Assembly (NCBI GenBank): GCA_016710625.1 | Contig: JADJVK010000002.1 | Location: 348,905 to 412,904, forward strand | Origin: Saprospiraceae bacterium | GTDB lineage: Bacteria > Bacteroidota > Bacteroidia > Chitinophagales > Saprospiraceae | Direction of reading: 5' to 3' | Length of the DNA stretch: 64,000 nt | Part shown: positions 1 through 12,258 of the stretch, one piece after another | Position numbering within the stretch: the stretch's first letter is position 1 | How the letters are laid out: every line of letters begins with the position of its first letter | Program-made: the position numbers and the translations under genes | The notes under the pieces: model-generated | Databases searched by the model: none | What the model was told of the DNA's origin: nothing | What the model saw: the letters and a program-made list of their open reading frames with translations, nothing else

Positions 1-3000
1 TTACAGTTACCGTTTTGGATAATGTAGTACCAGTTATTACAAATTGTCCAGTTGATGTTACTGTAGAAATAACTACACCTACTACAGTTACAATAACACC
101 AAGTCCTTCAAGTACGAATGGTAATTATGCAGCAACAGTAGATGGTTGTGGTGTAAATTTAACATACACACCACCAACTGTATCTGATAACTGCCCAATG
201 TCAAGAATTGAATTGACTCAAGGTGTAGGTGGTACTTCACATTACTATGATGCAGGTACTATTCATGTTGAAAGATATGTTGCAACTGATATGTCGAATA
301 ATACAGCTAGTTGTCAATTTACAATAACAGTTAAAGATAAAGTATTACCAACTATTAGTTGTCCAGCAAACTTAACTGTTGGTACTGATCCATCAACTAA
401 TTGTTTAGCTTTTGTACCATTAACACCAAACGTATCAGATAATTGTGGAAATACAAATTTGAAACATTTCTTTGCAAATGGTTCACCTGCACCAAGCCAA
501 TTACCAAATCCTGCTGCAATATCTGTTGCAACAGCGGTTTCTGGTTTAACAAGTGGTGCATTTTATCCTGCAACAAATGGAACTTCTGGGTCAACAATTG
601 TAACTTATATTGTTACTGATGCATCTGGTAATACTGCAGCTTGTTCAACAACAGTTACTGTACAGGATGATGATGTACCACAAATAGTATGCCCACAATC
701 AATAACATTAAATGCAAATAAAGATTGTCAAGGGGTATTAGGAGCACCATTTACAGCTTCAGCTACAGATAATTGTTCAAGTATGACAGTATCATATGTT
801 ATCACAGGAGCTACTACTGTAGCATCTACATCTGGAACAGCTGTACCAACAAGTCAATTATTTAATTTGGGCATATCATTTGTAACATTTACTGTAACTG
901 ATGCAAATGACAACAAAGCGACATGTACTTCTACAGTAACTGTAAAAGACGTAACAGCACCGACATTTGATTGTCCAGCAGCAGTAACAGTAAATGCGGA
1001 TGCGAACTGTATAGGAACATATGCAGTAGTTGCACCTGCAAATCAAGCAGATAATTGTACAGCTAGTGGTAATCTAACATGGAGTGTTGTACCTACATCA
1101 GGAAATGCATTACCATTAGGAACGACGTATTTTGTATATACAGTTACTGATTTATCAGGTAATACAAAAACTTGTTCACAGGCTGTTACAGTAATAGATA
1201 AAACGAAACCTACAATAACTTGTCCACCAAGTATTGCTGTTGGTACTGATGCATCGAACACATGTTCAGCAAATGTTCCATTAACACCTGCAGTATTTGA
1301 TAATTGTACAAATACAACAATAACAACTTCATATTCTAATGGGGTACCTGCACCAAGTGCATTACCATCCACGATCTTAGGAGGTTTATTTAGTTTAGGT
1401 CAGACAATTGTTACGTTTACAGTAACAGATGCTAATAATAATAGCCAAATTTGTTCAATGACTGTTACAGTAACAGATGATGATGCACCAATTATTATGT
1501 GTCCACCAAGTGTTACAGTAGGAACTGGAGCAAGAACAACATGTGATGCAGTTTTGCCTAGTTTGAATTTAATGTCGGCATCTGATAATTGCACGATATT
1601 AACTACATCAAATGTACAATACTCATTAGGAGGAGCAACAATATTAGGAAATACGAATACGACAGGTTCTGCTCCAAATTTTGGAGTACCAGCTTCACAA
1701 GTATATAATAATGGATTGACAGTGGTAACATTTACAGCAACAGATGCAGCAGGAAATAAATCTGTATGTACAAGTAATGTAACTGTTATAGATAATACAC
1801 ACCGTCAACACCTATTTGTCCAGCAGATATAACAGTAACGATAACTCCTTCAGAGGCTATTGTTTCAATAATTGGAACTGCTACAATTGTATCTACTGGA
1901 GCATGTGGAGTAACATTAAGTTATCCAAGTCCTACTTCTACAGATAATTGTACACCAGCGACTAATTTAATCAAAATCGTATCAGGAATAGGATATACAC
2001 CTAATTTCTATCTATATGGTGGAAGTTACACAACAGTTTATAAATCAGTAGATAATGCTGGAAATGAATCATTAACAACATGTAGTACAAAAGTTACAAT
2101 TTTAGATGCAGTACCACCAGTTATTACTTGCCCAGCTAATACAACTGTATCAACAGATCCAGGAGTATGTGAAGCAAAAGTAACTTATGGTAATCCATTA
2201 TCATCTGATAATTGTAATGGTTATACAACTGTTTTAGTATCAGGACCTAAGAGTGGTGAAGTATTCCCATTGGGAGTTACAACAGTAGAATACAAAGTTA
2301 CTGACCCTGCAAATAACATGACAGCATGTACATTTACAGTAACAGTACAAGATAAGGAAGCACCAAAAGTGACTTGCCCTACAAATGTATTAGTTGGTAT
2401 GGATAATGAAGTTTGTTATGCAACAAGAACAAATGCTCAACTTAGACCAACAGCAACTGATAATTGTAGTACTGATGCATTGATGATACCAGCAAATACA
2501 ACTCATAGTATATCTGGTGCATTAATTAAAGCAACTACAACTGGTTTAGTACCTTCAAATACACAATTCCCTGCTGGAATAAGTTATATTACATATACAG
2601 TTCATGATGGAGCAGCACCAACAACAAATAGTGCTACATGCCAATTTGTGATTGAAGTATATGATAATCAAGCACCGACATTACCTAATTGTCCAAATGG
2701 GCAAACGATAACGGTAAATACGGATGGAACGATGTCACCATCGAATCCAATAGTAGCAGCGGGATTAAATTATCCAGCCTTTAATATAACACCAACAACC
2801 TCACCAAGTAATGGATGTGGCATACAAATAAGTTACCCAACACCGACAGCACTAGACAATTGTGCAGCATCGTCGATGACGAATACAGGAGGAATGGGTA
2901 GTGGCTTACATTACTATGGAGTTGGAACACATACAGAGACATGGAAAGCAACGGATGCAAATGGTAATACAGTAGCATGTAGCTTTACGATATTAGTAAA

Positions 3001-5460
3001 AGATAATGAATACCATTAATACAATGTCCAGCAAATGTAACAGTTGGAACAGATCCGATGATGGCATCAACATGTTCAGCGAATGTAGCATTAACACCAA
3101 TAATTAGTGATAATTGTACAAATAGTACAGTTAAATATTACTATACATTAGGAACTGCAACATCGATACCAGTAGGTGGACCAACAAGTGCTGCATTAGC
3201 AGTTACAGGATCAGGATCGAATAGATTCTTTACAGGAACAGATGGCGTTTTAGGTACAACAATAGTTAACTATATCGTAACAGATGCATCAGGAAATACA
3301 AATGCCTGTTCGATGACTGTATCAGTAAAAGATGATGACGTACCATTTATTATGTGTCCTGTTCCAGTAACAATAAGTGCCAATACAGATTGTAAGGGTG
3401 AATTAACTGCACCATTTGCACCAGTAATGGTAACAGACAATTGTGATGCAACACCATCTGTAACTTGGTCAACTAGTGGCGCAACAATGGAGTGACAGGA
3501 ACAATTCAAATACCAGTATCACAGTTATTTGATTTAGGAACCACCTATGTTTCATTTACAGTTACAGATGAAGTTGGAAATTCAGCAAAGTGTACCTCAT
3601 CAATAACAGTTATTGATGCAACTGCACCGACATTTACTAATTGCCCTCAAGGTACAATTGTAAATGTAAGTATTACAGATGCTAATTATACACCTACAAT
3701 AACATATGCTGGAACTGCATTTGTTATTCCTGGATTTACAGCAGCAGCTGATTTCAATGGTGGAAATTATTGTGGATTAAATATCACATATTCAACACCT
3801 TCAGCTACAGATAATTGTACAATTCCAGTAATTGCAAATAATGTAGGTGGATATGGAAGTGGTACACATTTTATGGCTGTAGGTACTTCATTAGAATCTT
3901 GGAAAGTAAGTGATGCAGCTGGTAATATGGCTACATGTACATTTACAATTAATATTTTAGATAGAAGAAAACCAAGTATAAGTTGTCCAGCAAATATTAC
4001 TGTAGGAACAGATGCTGCAAATGTATGTACAGCTGCAGTTGTTACTACACCTGTTATTTCAGACAATTGTAATTTTGATAATAATGCATCAGGAATCTAT
4101 GCACCATTAAGAGTAACAATGACAGGAGCAACTACAAATAGCGGACCAGTAGTTGCAACGAATACATCAGCGATTTATAATTTAGGAGTAACAACTGTTA
4201 CCTACATTGTTACAGATTTTTATAGTAATACGAATTCTTGTTCGTTTACAGTAACTGTAGTTGATGATGATAAACCATTAATTACTTGTCCCGCTAATAT
4301 TACTTTGGATGCAAATGCTGTTTGTGTAGCAAATGCAACTTCAGCACAATTAACTCCAACTGTAAGTGATAATTGTATATTGTCAACAGCTACATTATTA
4401 GCAAATACAAGTTATACTTCAACTGGAGCAAATGTATTAACAGGAACGAATGTAGTACCATCAAGTACGAACTTTAATTTAGGAACAACGAATATAATAT
4501 ATACAGTAAGTGATGGATCAGGCAATACAAGATCATGTTCATTCAATGTTACAGTTAGAGATATCACACCACCAGTAATTACATGTCCAGTATCGATAAC
4601 TGTAACGACAAATGGCGGATGGGTTAATCCTGCAATTGCAACTGCACCATATGTATTAACACCGATTGCTGGAAATTCATGTGGCATACAAATAAATTAT
4701 CCAACGCCAACAGCGACAGATAATTGTAGTAAGAATGCAGTAATTATGACAAATACTGGAGGAATGGGAAGTGGAGATCATTATTATGGAGTAGGAGTAC
4801 ATACAGAGACATGGAAAGCAGTTGATACTGCAGGAAATTCAGCAGTATGTACCTTCAATATAGTAGTGAGAGATACAGTTGCACCAAGTATTGTTTGTCC
4901 AGTAGATATGACTGTAAATAATGATGTTGATAAATGTGGAGCAAACTTCACATTACCATCACCAGTGGTTGCAGATAATTGTACAAACGTTACGTATGAA
5001 AGAACGGGAGTATTAACACCAATAAGCGGTAGCTTCTGGCCAGTGAGTACGACACCATATGTTGTTACATATACAGCGACAGATGCATCAAGTAATACAA
5101 AATCTTGTTCATTTAATGTGACTGTAAAAGATGTACAAAAGCCAACAGTGGATTGTCCAATAGATATGACAGTGTATGCACCAGCAGATAATTCAGCATG
5201 TGGTGTTATAGCAATGCCGAATCAAATGGCTGGTCCATTCCCTAAAGATAATTGTGGATTTACATTAACATGGTCATCAGTAGGATCAAATCCATTTACA
5301 GCAAGTTGCCCAACTTATGGAGTTGGATTAACAGAATCAGGATTGGGAAGTATAGCAGGAACATTTATACCAGTAGGATTGTCAACTGTAACCTACTTAG
5401 TAACAGATGCTTCAGGTAATACGAATAATTGTACATTTAAAATTACAGTTTTAGATACAG
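1..5460 (+). repeat. Array of about 18 HYR-type repeats
   Basis: Successive immunoglobulin-like HYR modules are encoded in tandem. Each begins around a Cys-Pro pair (ISCPANLTV, IVCPQSITL, ITCPPSIAV and so on), has a TDNC or SDNC centre and ends near TVTD..GN..C. A recognisable subtype with GGMGSGxHYYGVGTHTETWKA-like cores recurs near 2880-2960, 3840-3910 and 4750-4820, suggesting duplication of multi-module blocks. The HYR fold is associated with adhesion in both eukaryotic and bacterial surface proteins. Confidence 0.85.
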
Positions 5461-8400
5461 TAAAACCAATAATAGTTGTTAATCCATTATCTATTACTTT
5501 AGGAGTAGATGGCTGTTATACATTAACAACAGGAAATGTAACAACATTAACGAATGGAACAAGAGATGCATGTGGAATAAAGAGAATCACAGTTACACCG
5601 AATACATTCAATTGTGGAAATGTTGGTGACAATATTGTAAAAATTGTAGTAGAAGACAATAATTGTAATATAGATAGTGCTTGTGGCATCGTTAAAGTAA
5701 TACCTTCAGCTGCATGTAACTCAACAGTTACTGTAAGTAGTAGTGTATGCTTAAATAATCCTACAAACCAAGAAAATGGTCAATTTAGAGATACAATAGT
5801 AATTAGATCTCCAGCGAATAGAGTTTGGACAGTTTTTGCAAATTCTGGATTTATGTTAGATAATCCAACTAACGATCCAAATAATGGCATGTACATGAAT
5901 GGAATTTTCTTCCCACAAACATATAACTATTACCAAGTTGGTGATGTTGTAGTAGAGAAGAAATTATTATCATGTGGAATTGCAGAATATAGAATTGTAG
6001 GAAGACATACAGATGCAGTTGGTTACTCAATATCATTTGTTTCAGATAGTTTAATAGTAAATGGAACATTAATTGGAACAGGTAATCATAATACTTGTAT
6101 TGCTGATACAACTAGTGCGAAAGTTACAAAAGGTACAAATAATAAAGCATTTTATCCAAATTTAGCATTTAAGAATTGGGTAGATAGCTGGTGTAAAGGA
6201 AGTGGCATCTTGTCTTTAGAAGATAAGGTAGATACATTGAATACAAAAGTAGGAATAGGTTATTGGACAGTAAATGGAAATTTAGTTCAAAAATCTCCTA
6301 ATGGAAAATCTGAGTTTAACAATTCGTTATATGGAGAAGGATATCATAAAGTATGTTTCACTTTTGATGCAGGAAATTATGTAGGTACTTCAGTAAGTAC
6401 ATCAAATACAAGAGATTCTGTTGGCTGTCAAACTACAATTTGTAATACAATTCAAGTTGGAAATGTTTTGTCAGCATTGATTTGTAATGATAAATTAAAT
6501 GTTTCATTAGATACAACTGAGAATTGTACAATTTTAGTTGATCCAGATATGATTTTAGAGGGACCAGAACCTTGTAATGCAAATTATCAGATCATTGTTA
6601 AGAAAGCGAACGGAGAAATTTATTATATAATTATATCACTAGTGATTTGATCGGCCAAACATTGACGGTTACTGTTAAAAATTTATTAACAAATAATAGC
6701 TGTTGGGGCGTAATTGTAATAGAAGACAAAATGGCTCCGATTGTTTATTGTCCAAAAGATATAACAGTAAGTTGTAGCACGCCATTAAATGATCCATCTG
6801 TAAGTCCAACAAATATTGCGAATTTACCAAGAGTAAAAGAATGTAGTAGATTTACATTGGATTATGATGATGAAGTATATAATGATGGTTGTAATTCACC
6901 TTATAGCTTTAGAATCAAACGAACTTGGACAGCAGTTGATACTTTTGATCATGTTGGTTCATGTGAACAATGGATTTATTTTGTAAGAGACACTTTTGCT
7001 TACAATACAATTAGTGCAACTACAGGCTTCCCACTTGATGCAGTTGTTGATTGTTCAAGTAGTTTTGAAACAGTACCAAGTACAGATGGATTTAAACATC
7101 CAAGTCCTAATGTTACAGGAGCACCTAGAGTAAAAGGTAAATCAATCTGGCCAGCAGGTAATAATACTTGTGAAATCAATACAACATTTACGGATGTAGT
7201 AATACCAGTTTGTGCACCAGCAGAATATAAGATTATCAGAACATGGGTTGTTTTAGATTGGTGTAGAGGTAATAAAGTATGGCAACATGAACAAATAATA
7301 AAAGTAGGAAATACAAAAAATCCGGAATATACTCCATTAACTAATTTAGTTATTGGAACTGGATATACTTGTTCTGCATCCTATAAAATACCAACGGTAC
7401 CAACTAAACCTAGTGGATGTAGTGATAACATTAGAATTAGTAAAGTAAAAGTTATTAAAGCTAATGGTGTTCCATTGAATTCAAAGGTAGGAAATGTAGT
7501 TACGTTAGAATTTGGTGTAAATGTGATACAATATACGTTTGAAAATAGTTGTACATATGCTACAACAACATATAATCATTATGTTGAAGTTAGAGATACA
7601 ACGAAGCCAGTACCAGTATGTAGATCATTAACAGAAGTATCTTTGACAAATGGTGTAGATAATCCATTGACTTCATTTAAAGAATGTGGATTGACAAGAG
7701 TAGATGCAAAATCATTTGATGAAGGATCATGGGATAATTGTAATCCAGTTTACTTTAAAGTGAAGAGAGTACAAAGCCCAGATGTTTATGATTCAAATGG
7801 TAACTTCGATGATTATGTATATTTCAACTGTGAAGATGTTGGAAAAGAAACAGAGGTGATATTAAGAGTGTATGATAGTGAACCAGTTTCTGGACACGTT
7901 CCTTCAGACACCTATGTTCCTAATAATCCTAGAGGAAGTCATTACAACGAATGTGTAGTAAAAGTAAATGTAAAAGACTTGGTAAATCCGACGATAGTAT
8001 GTCCAAGTGTAGTAAATATAAGTTGTACGGCATATGATTTCAGCATTCCGTTAACGAATGCAGATACATCATGGTTCAACAAGTATTTTGGTAGAGTCGT
8101 AACACAGGATTGTAACGGAGTGAATAGTGGAGGCAGCTTCACGTATTTCAACGGAGTCAATCAAGTAAGTGGAACGAATGGCTATGCATTTGACAATTGC
8201 TTTGTGAATATACCACAGACGATCAGCTCACAAATAGAGTGTGGCGTTGGAACGATCACAAGAACATTCAGAGCAGTAGATAATGGCGGCAGACAATCAA
8301 CGCCATGTACACAATTGATATTCATAACGAATACATCGCCGTTTACGATCAATGCATTACATTACACAGATCCGGGGTCAGACTTGGCAGATCCATGTGA

Positions 8401-10603
8401 TGGAGCAGAAAGATTAAAGGCGAACTTGGGAGCGAATGAAGATTTTGTAAATGACTTTTATGTAAGTCCGAACTTCCCAGCAGATAATATTATCTGGCCA
8501 GACAAGGTAGTAGAATTAACGAATTGTACTGGAATCGACAGTGTAGGAACAGAATGTGCAAACACAGGAAAAGATGCAGGAAGACCAAGAATCTTAAGAA
8601 ACGACAAATGCGATTTAGTAGGTATGGAGTACAAAGATGAGAACTATACGATAGCAGATCCAGCATGTAAGAAGATCTTAAGAACGTGGACAGTAATAGA
8701 TTGGTGCCAAAATAAACCATTAGGAAGAAAGTGGACGTATACACAAATAATCAAGATTGTGAACAAAGTAGCACCAGACTTTACAGGCAATACATGTAAG
8801 AACGATACAATATGTCAATATCCAACGGATTGTGGACCGGATCCATTGACGTTGTGTGCAACTGCGAAAGATGATTGTACGCCAGATGCACAATTGAAGT
8901 ATAGCTACTTCATAGATATAGATAATAATGGCACGAATGACTTACAAGGAAATGGCTCATGTGTAACGATTACAAAAGCAGAAGGCTTGAAGTATGGTAG
9001 ACATATGATAACTTGGTCAGTAGAGGACAATTGTGGAAACATAAGAACCTGTACAAAATCATTCTTAGTAAAAGATTGTAAGAAACCAACCCCTGTAGGA
9101 AAATTATTGTCAATCGAGTTGATGCCAATCCAATGTAGAGCGACGTTAGAAGCAGTGAAAGTGAATAACAATAGCTGGGATAACTGTACACCGATGGCAA
9201 ATATCAGATTGAGATTAGCGAAATCAGGACAATACAGTCCAACGATGACGATAGATCAAGTGTTAGCCTTAGATGAATATGTAATCTTTGACAATACAGA
9301 AGTTGGTACACAGACAATTGCCTTGTTTGCGATAGATGGAGATAACAATTGGGATTATGTAGAGACATTTGTAGTAGTACAAAGCAATATGGATCCAAAT
9401 TGTATCGGGTCAACAGCAAGTGTAACAGGAACGGTGAAGAATGAAGATGGCATTGAGGTAGGTAATGTAGATGTATATGTAAACAGTGTAATGAAACAAA
9501 ATACGACTGCATCTGGCTTCTTCAATTTCTTATTGAACTACAATAGTAACTATAAGATAGAGCCTAAGAAAGATATAGAACACAGAAATGGAGTATCTAC
9601 AGCGGACTTAGTAGCGATCAACAAACATATCTTAGCGATACAAGAATTGAAGTCACCTTACAGAAGAATAGCAGCGGATGTGAACAATGACAAGAAAATA
9701 TCGACAGCGGATATGGTAGAGTTGAGAAAACTAATCTTATATACACAAGACCAATTCACGAAGAATACGTCATGGAAGATAGTAGATAAGAATTATGTGT
9801 TCACGACAGACAAGCCAGAAGGGGAGAATTATCCATTGTACAAAGATTTGATCAATCTAAACAGTTCAGCGAAAGCGGACTTCATAGCGACGAAGATAGG
9901 AGATGTAAACAATACGGCGAAGCCAAATGAATTTGTAGGAGAGACTTACGAAAGAAGTGGAGGAACGATTGTATTTGATGCGACGGATGTAAAAATAAAT
10001 AGTGGCGAGGAGAAGACAATAGAATTCAAATCAAAAGATTTAGGCAACATAGCAGGGTATCAATTCACGATGAATTTCAATACGGAAGCATTGGAATTTG
10101 TAGGAATAGAAGGACTATCGGAACAAAATGTAGGATTGAGCTTATTGAGTAATGGAGCAATCACATTCAGTAATGAAAGTGTGAAAGAAGGACAAATCTT
10201 TACAGTAACGTTCAGAGCGAAGCGGTCAGTACAATTGAGTGAATCTATCAGTATCGGATCAAGATATACGGTAGCGGAAGGCTATACATTGGGAGGCGAG
10301 AAGCAAGACATCGCCTTGAGTTTCAATGGCGGGCAAGTAGGTGGCTTCCAATTGTTACAAAACCAACCGAATCCATTCAATGGAAAGACAGTAATCGGAT
10401 TCAGTTTACCAGAAGCAACAAATGCGACGATGAGTATATTTGATGCAACGGGAAGAACTGTGAAAGTAATCGCAGGAAGTTATGTAAAAGGTTACAATGA
10501 GATAGTAATAGACAAGGCGGAATTGAAGTCAATCGGATTATTTAGTTATAGATTAACGACAGACAAGCATTCAGCAACGAAACAGATGATAATAACTGAG
10601 TAA
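1..10603 (+). CDS. Giant HYR-repeat surface protein with dockerin-like and T9SS sorting domains (5' end outside window, frameshifted)
   Basis: The reading frame is open at base 1, so the N-terminus lies outside the window. About eighteen HYR-type repeats of 80-100 residues (CPxxITV openings, SDNC centres, TDxxGN ends) fill the first 5.4 kb. A cysteine-rich region follows with recurring RTWTVIDWC-like motifs. Near the C-terminus are a dockerin-like pair of calcium-loop helices (about 9590-9745, with DVNNDKKISTADMVELRK), a possible cohesin-like beta domain (about 9958-10335) and a T9SS type A sorting domain (NQPNPFNGKTVIGF). The protein is probably an adhesin or matrix protein exported by type IX secretion and anchored at the surface. 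The frame shifts by one lost base near 1798, 3009, 3488 and 6625, and homology continues directly across each point. I treat it as one gene; error is likelier than true breakage. Confidence 0.85.
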
Positions 10604-10626
10604 TCAGCGATTAAAGAAATGAGAAA

Positions 10627-10658
10627 GGGGCGTCAATTAATTTTGATGCCCCTTTTTT
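10627..10658 (+). terminator. Rho-independent terminator of the HYR-protein gene
   Basis: A 10-bp stem (ggggcgtcaa paired with ttgatgcccc, one G-T pair) closes a short AT loop and is followed by six T. It sits 24 bases after the stop codon of the giant gene and runs into the end of the convergent gene on the other strand. Confidence 0.85.
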
Positions 10659-11250
10659 AATGATATCCATTTTTTACCAACCAAACCTTTGTATTTTGTT
10701 GTAAGTCAGGAAAAAACTGAAGAAAATCGTTATTGAATGAATCAAAATTTTCATATAAAACGTCTACTGCAGTTGATAAATCAGTTGGGAATTTTATCCT
10801 CCTTTCCATTAATTCTAAGGCATATCTCAACCCTTCTTTTTCTTGATATTTCATTAACCAATTATCAGAAACCATTCTTGTCAGTCTCATTCTGATTTTT
10901 TCAGGTAGAATAGCTTCGTTTTTCAATAAAATATCATAAATTTTTGAAGTGTAAATTTTTAATGGAATATCAGTAAAATTTGACCAATTATTAGCAAGCA
11001 AATGATCATAAATTACATCCAAAATTACAGGAGAATATTTATGATGTGTCGGATGCAATTGTTTGACACATTTTCTTACAATCGGATGATTATCAGTGAA
11101 ATTATCAATATATAGATGTAATTTAAACCCATCTCTAACTGTAATATCGTAATTCAGATACTCCTTTATTGGAATATAATCAGCAATAAAATTTCCCAAT
11201 TTAATTTCACTATTGTTGCCTGAAAGTAGAAAATGAGCAAGATGATTCAT
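10657..11250 (-). CDS. ACP phosphodiesterase-family protein (AcpH/DUF479)
   Basis: This 197-residue protein starts with MNHLAHFLLSG, the usual opening of the AcpH (DUF479) family. It keeps the later histidine/aspartate features (HLYIDNFTDNHP, DVIYDHLLANNW) expected of this HD-like metal-dependent phosphodiesterase. Known members remove 4'-phosphopantetheine from holo acyl carrier protein in the cytoplasm. Length is typical for the family. The gene converges on the giant surface-protein gene and starts only 26 bases from the upstream end of the open frame of the divergent ferredoxin gene, with about 90 bases between the two start codons. In Bacteroidota the exact substrate of this family is not well established, so the family call is firm and the reaction is inferred. 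Confidence 0.8.
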   Translation of the reverse strand: MNHLAHFLLSGNNSEIKLGNFIADYIPIKEYLNYDITVRDGFKLHLYIDNFTDNHPIVRKCVKQLHPTHHKYSPVILDVIYDHLLANNWSNFTDIPLKIYTSKIYDILLKNEAILPEKIRMRLTRMVSDNWLMKYQEKEGLRYALELMERRIKFPTDLSTAVDVLYENFDSFNNDFLQFFPDLQQNTKVWLVKNGYH

Positions 11251-11314
11251 ATTTACTAAACTATTTTTAGGATATTTTGTTTTTATTGTTCTTTACTAAA
11301 AGTTTTTTTAATAA

Positions 11315-11322
11315 TATATTTG
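11315..11322 (+). promoter_or_regulatory. Promoter -7 box for the ferredoxin gene
   Basis: TATATTTG matches the Bacteroidota TAnnTTTG -7 consensus and lies 20 bases before the preferred ATG. A convincing -33 TTTG at the usual distance is not seen. Confidence 0.5.
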
Positions 11323-11342
11323 CCCAAATTATAAATAAAATA

Positions 11343-11684
11343 ATGGCTAGGATAAAATTTAATTTTGAAGATAAAAGTATTCCATCTGTTACCGTTGAGA
11401 ATATTTCAGATGACCAATCTATATTAGAAGTAACCGAAGAGGCAAATATTCACTTGAATCATAACTGTGGTGGTGTTTGTGCATGCAGTACTTGCCATAT
11501 ATATGTTAAGAAAGGCGCTGAGTTTTTAGAAGAAATTTCAGATAAAGAGGAAGACTTTATAGATCGTGCAATTAACCCGAAATTGGATTCAAGATTAGCA
11601 TGTCAGTGCATTATTTTATCAAATGAAGCAGATATTGAAGTGGTTATTCCAGATCAAAAGCAAATAATTGGGCATGAGCACTAA
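11343..11684 (+). CDS. Adrenodoxin-type 2Fe-2S ferredoxin
   Basis: The 113-residue protein from the ATG at 11343 has the plant/adrenodoxin-type cluster motif C-x5-C-x2-C (CGGVCACSTC) and a fourth cysteine in the LACQC segment about 37 residues later. Those four cysteines would bind one 2Fe-2S cluster. The open frame extends upstream to 11277, but MARIKFNF at 11343 is the family-like start and lies just behind a promoter box, so I chose it. It is a soluble electron carrier, probably serving iron-sulphur assembly or a redox enzyme. The partner cannot be told from the neighbourhood. It is followed by a DUF4442 gene with its own promoter-like box. Confidence 0.88.
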   Translation: MARIKFNFEDKSIPSVTVENISDDQSILEVTEEANIHLNHNCGGVCACSTCHIYVKKGAEFLEEISDKEEDFIDRAINPKLDSRLACQCIILSNEADIEVVIPDQKQIIGHEH

Positions 11685-11756
11685 TCCTAGAGACTAATTT
11701 TATATTATTTTTTTATAAACTTTTCTATTTCAATTATATTTTTTACAAAATGATAT

Positions 11757-11764
11757 TACCTTCG
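11757..11764 (+). promoter_or_regulatory. Promoter -7-like box for the DUF4442/TonB-receptor pair
   Basis: TACCTTCG fits a relaxed TAnnTTYG -7 box and lies 15 bases before the ATG at 11779. No clear -33 element was found. Confidence 0.35.
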
Positions 11765-11778
11765 TAAAAATTATTTTG

Positions 11779-12258
11779 ATGGGAAACAAGGTGATTGATC
11801 AGTTTAATAATAGATGGAAAACAACTTTATTTTTATTTACTCAATTACCTACAGCGTTTTTTTTGGGAATAAGAATATTGAATTGCACTCGAATCGAATC
11901 CGCCATTAGTCTTCCATTTACATTTAGATCCAAAAACCCTTTTAAGTCTGTTTATTTTGCGGCACAAACAGCTGCTGCAGAGATATCAACTGGTGTATTG
12001 GCAATAATTGCATTGGATGGCAGAAAAGACGTGGTAATGTTGGTAAAATCTGTTCATTCTACATTTCCCAAAAAAGCAACAACAAATCTAATCTTCAGAT
12101 GCATTCAAGGGGATAAAATACAAATGGCTGTAAAAGAAGCCATTGAAGGTAGTGATGGGGTAGAAGTTTCCATAGAGACATTTGGTTATAATACGGACAA
12201 TGAAATTGTCTCAAGCTATATTTTTACTTGGTATTTTAGAAAAAAACAGAAAATATGA
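11779..12258 (+). CDS. DUF4442 hotdog-fold thioesterase-like protein
   Basis: The 159-residue protein resembles DUF4442 proteins, a branch of the hotdog-fold thioesterase superfamily: an N-terminal helix-rich segment, then a central helix region (FAAQTAAAEISTGVLAIIAL) and a C-terminal sheet ending in SYIFTWYFRKKQ. Members are thought to act on acyl-CoA or acyl-ACP thioesters, but few have a defined substrate. I chose the ATG at 11779 over the TTG three bases upstream. The stop overlaps the start of the next gene by four bases (ATGA type), so it is translationally coupled to a TonB-dependent receptor. That pairing is unusual and its meaning is not known. Confidence 0.7.
   Translation: MGNKVIDQFNNRWKTTLFLFTQLPTAFFLGIRILNCTRIESAISLPFTFRSKNPFKSVYFAAQTAAAEISTGVLAIIALDGRKDVVMLVKSVHSTFPKKATTNLIFRCIQGDKIQMAVKEAIEGSDGVEVSIETFGYNTDNEIVSSYIFTWYFRKKQKI

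Noticed and set aside
1043..1372. Minus-strand frames within the HYR gene (also 397-597, 3767-4066, 7942-8160, 8490-9512)
   Set aside because: They lie antisense to clear HYR or cysteine-rich coding sequence and resemble no family.
1790..6650. Programmed ribosomal frameshifting in the giant HYR gene
   Set aside because: The four sites share no slippery heptamer or downstream structure, and the same kind of break occurs in unrelated genes of the window.
11277..11342. N-terminal extension of the ferredoxin
   Set aside because: The extension overlaps the promoter box at 11315 and has no family similarity; the ATG at 11343 is preferred.
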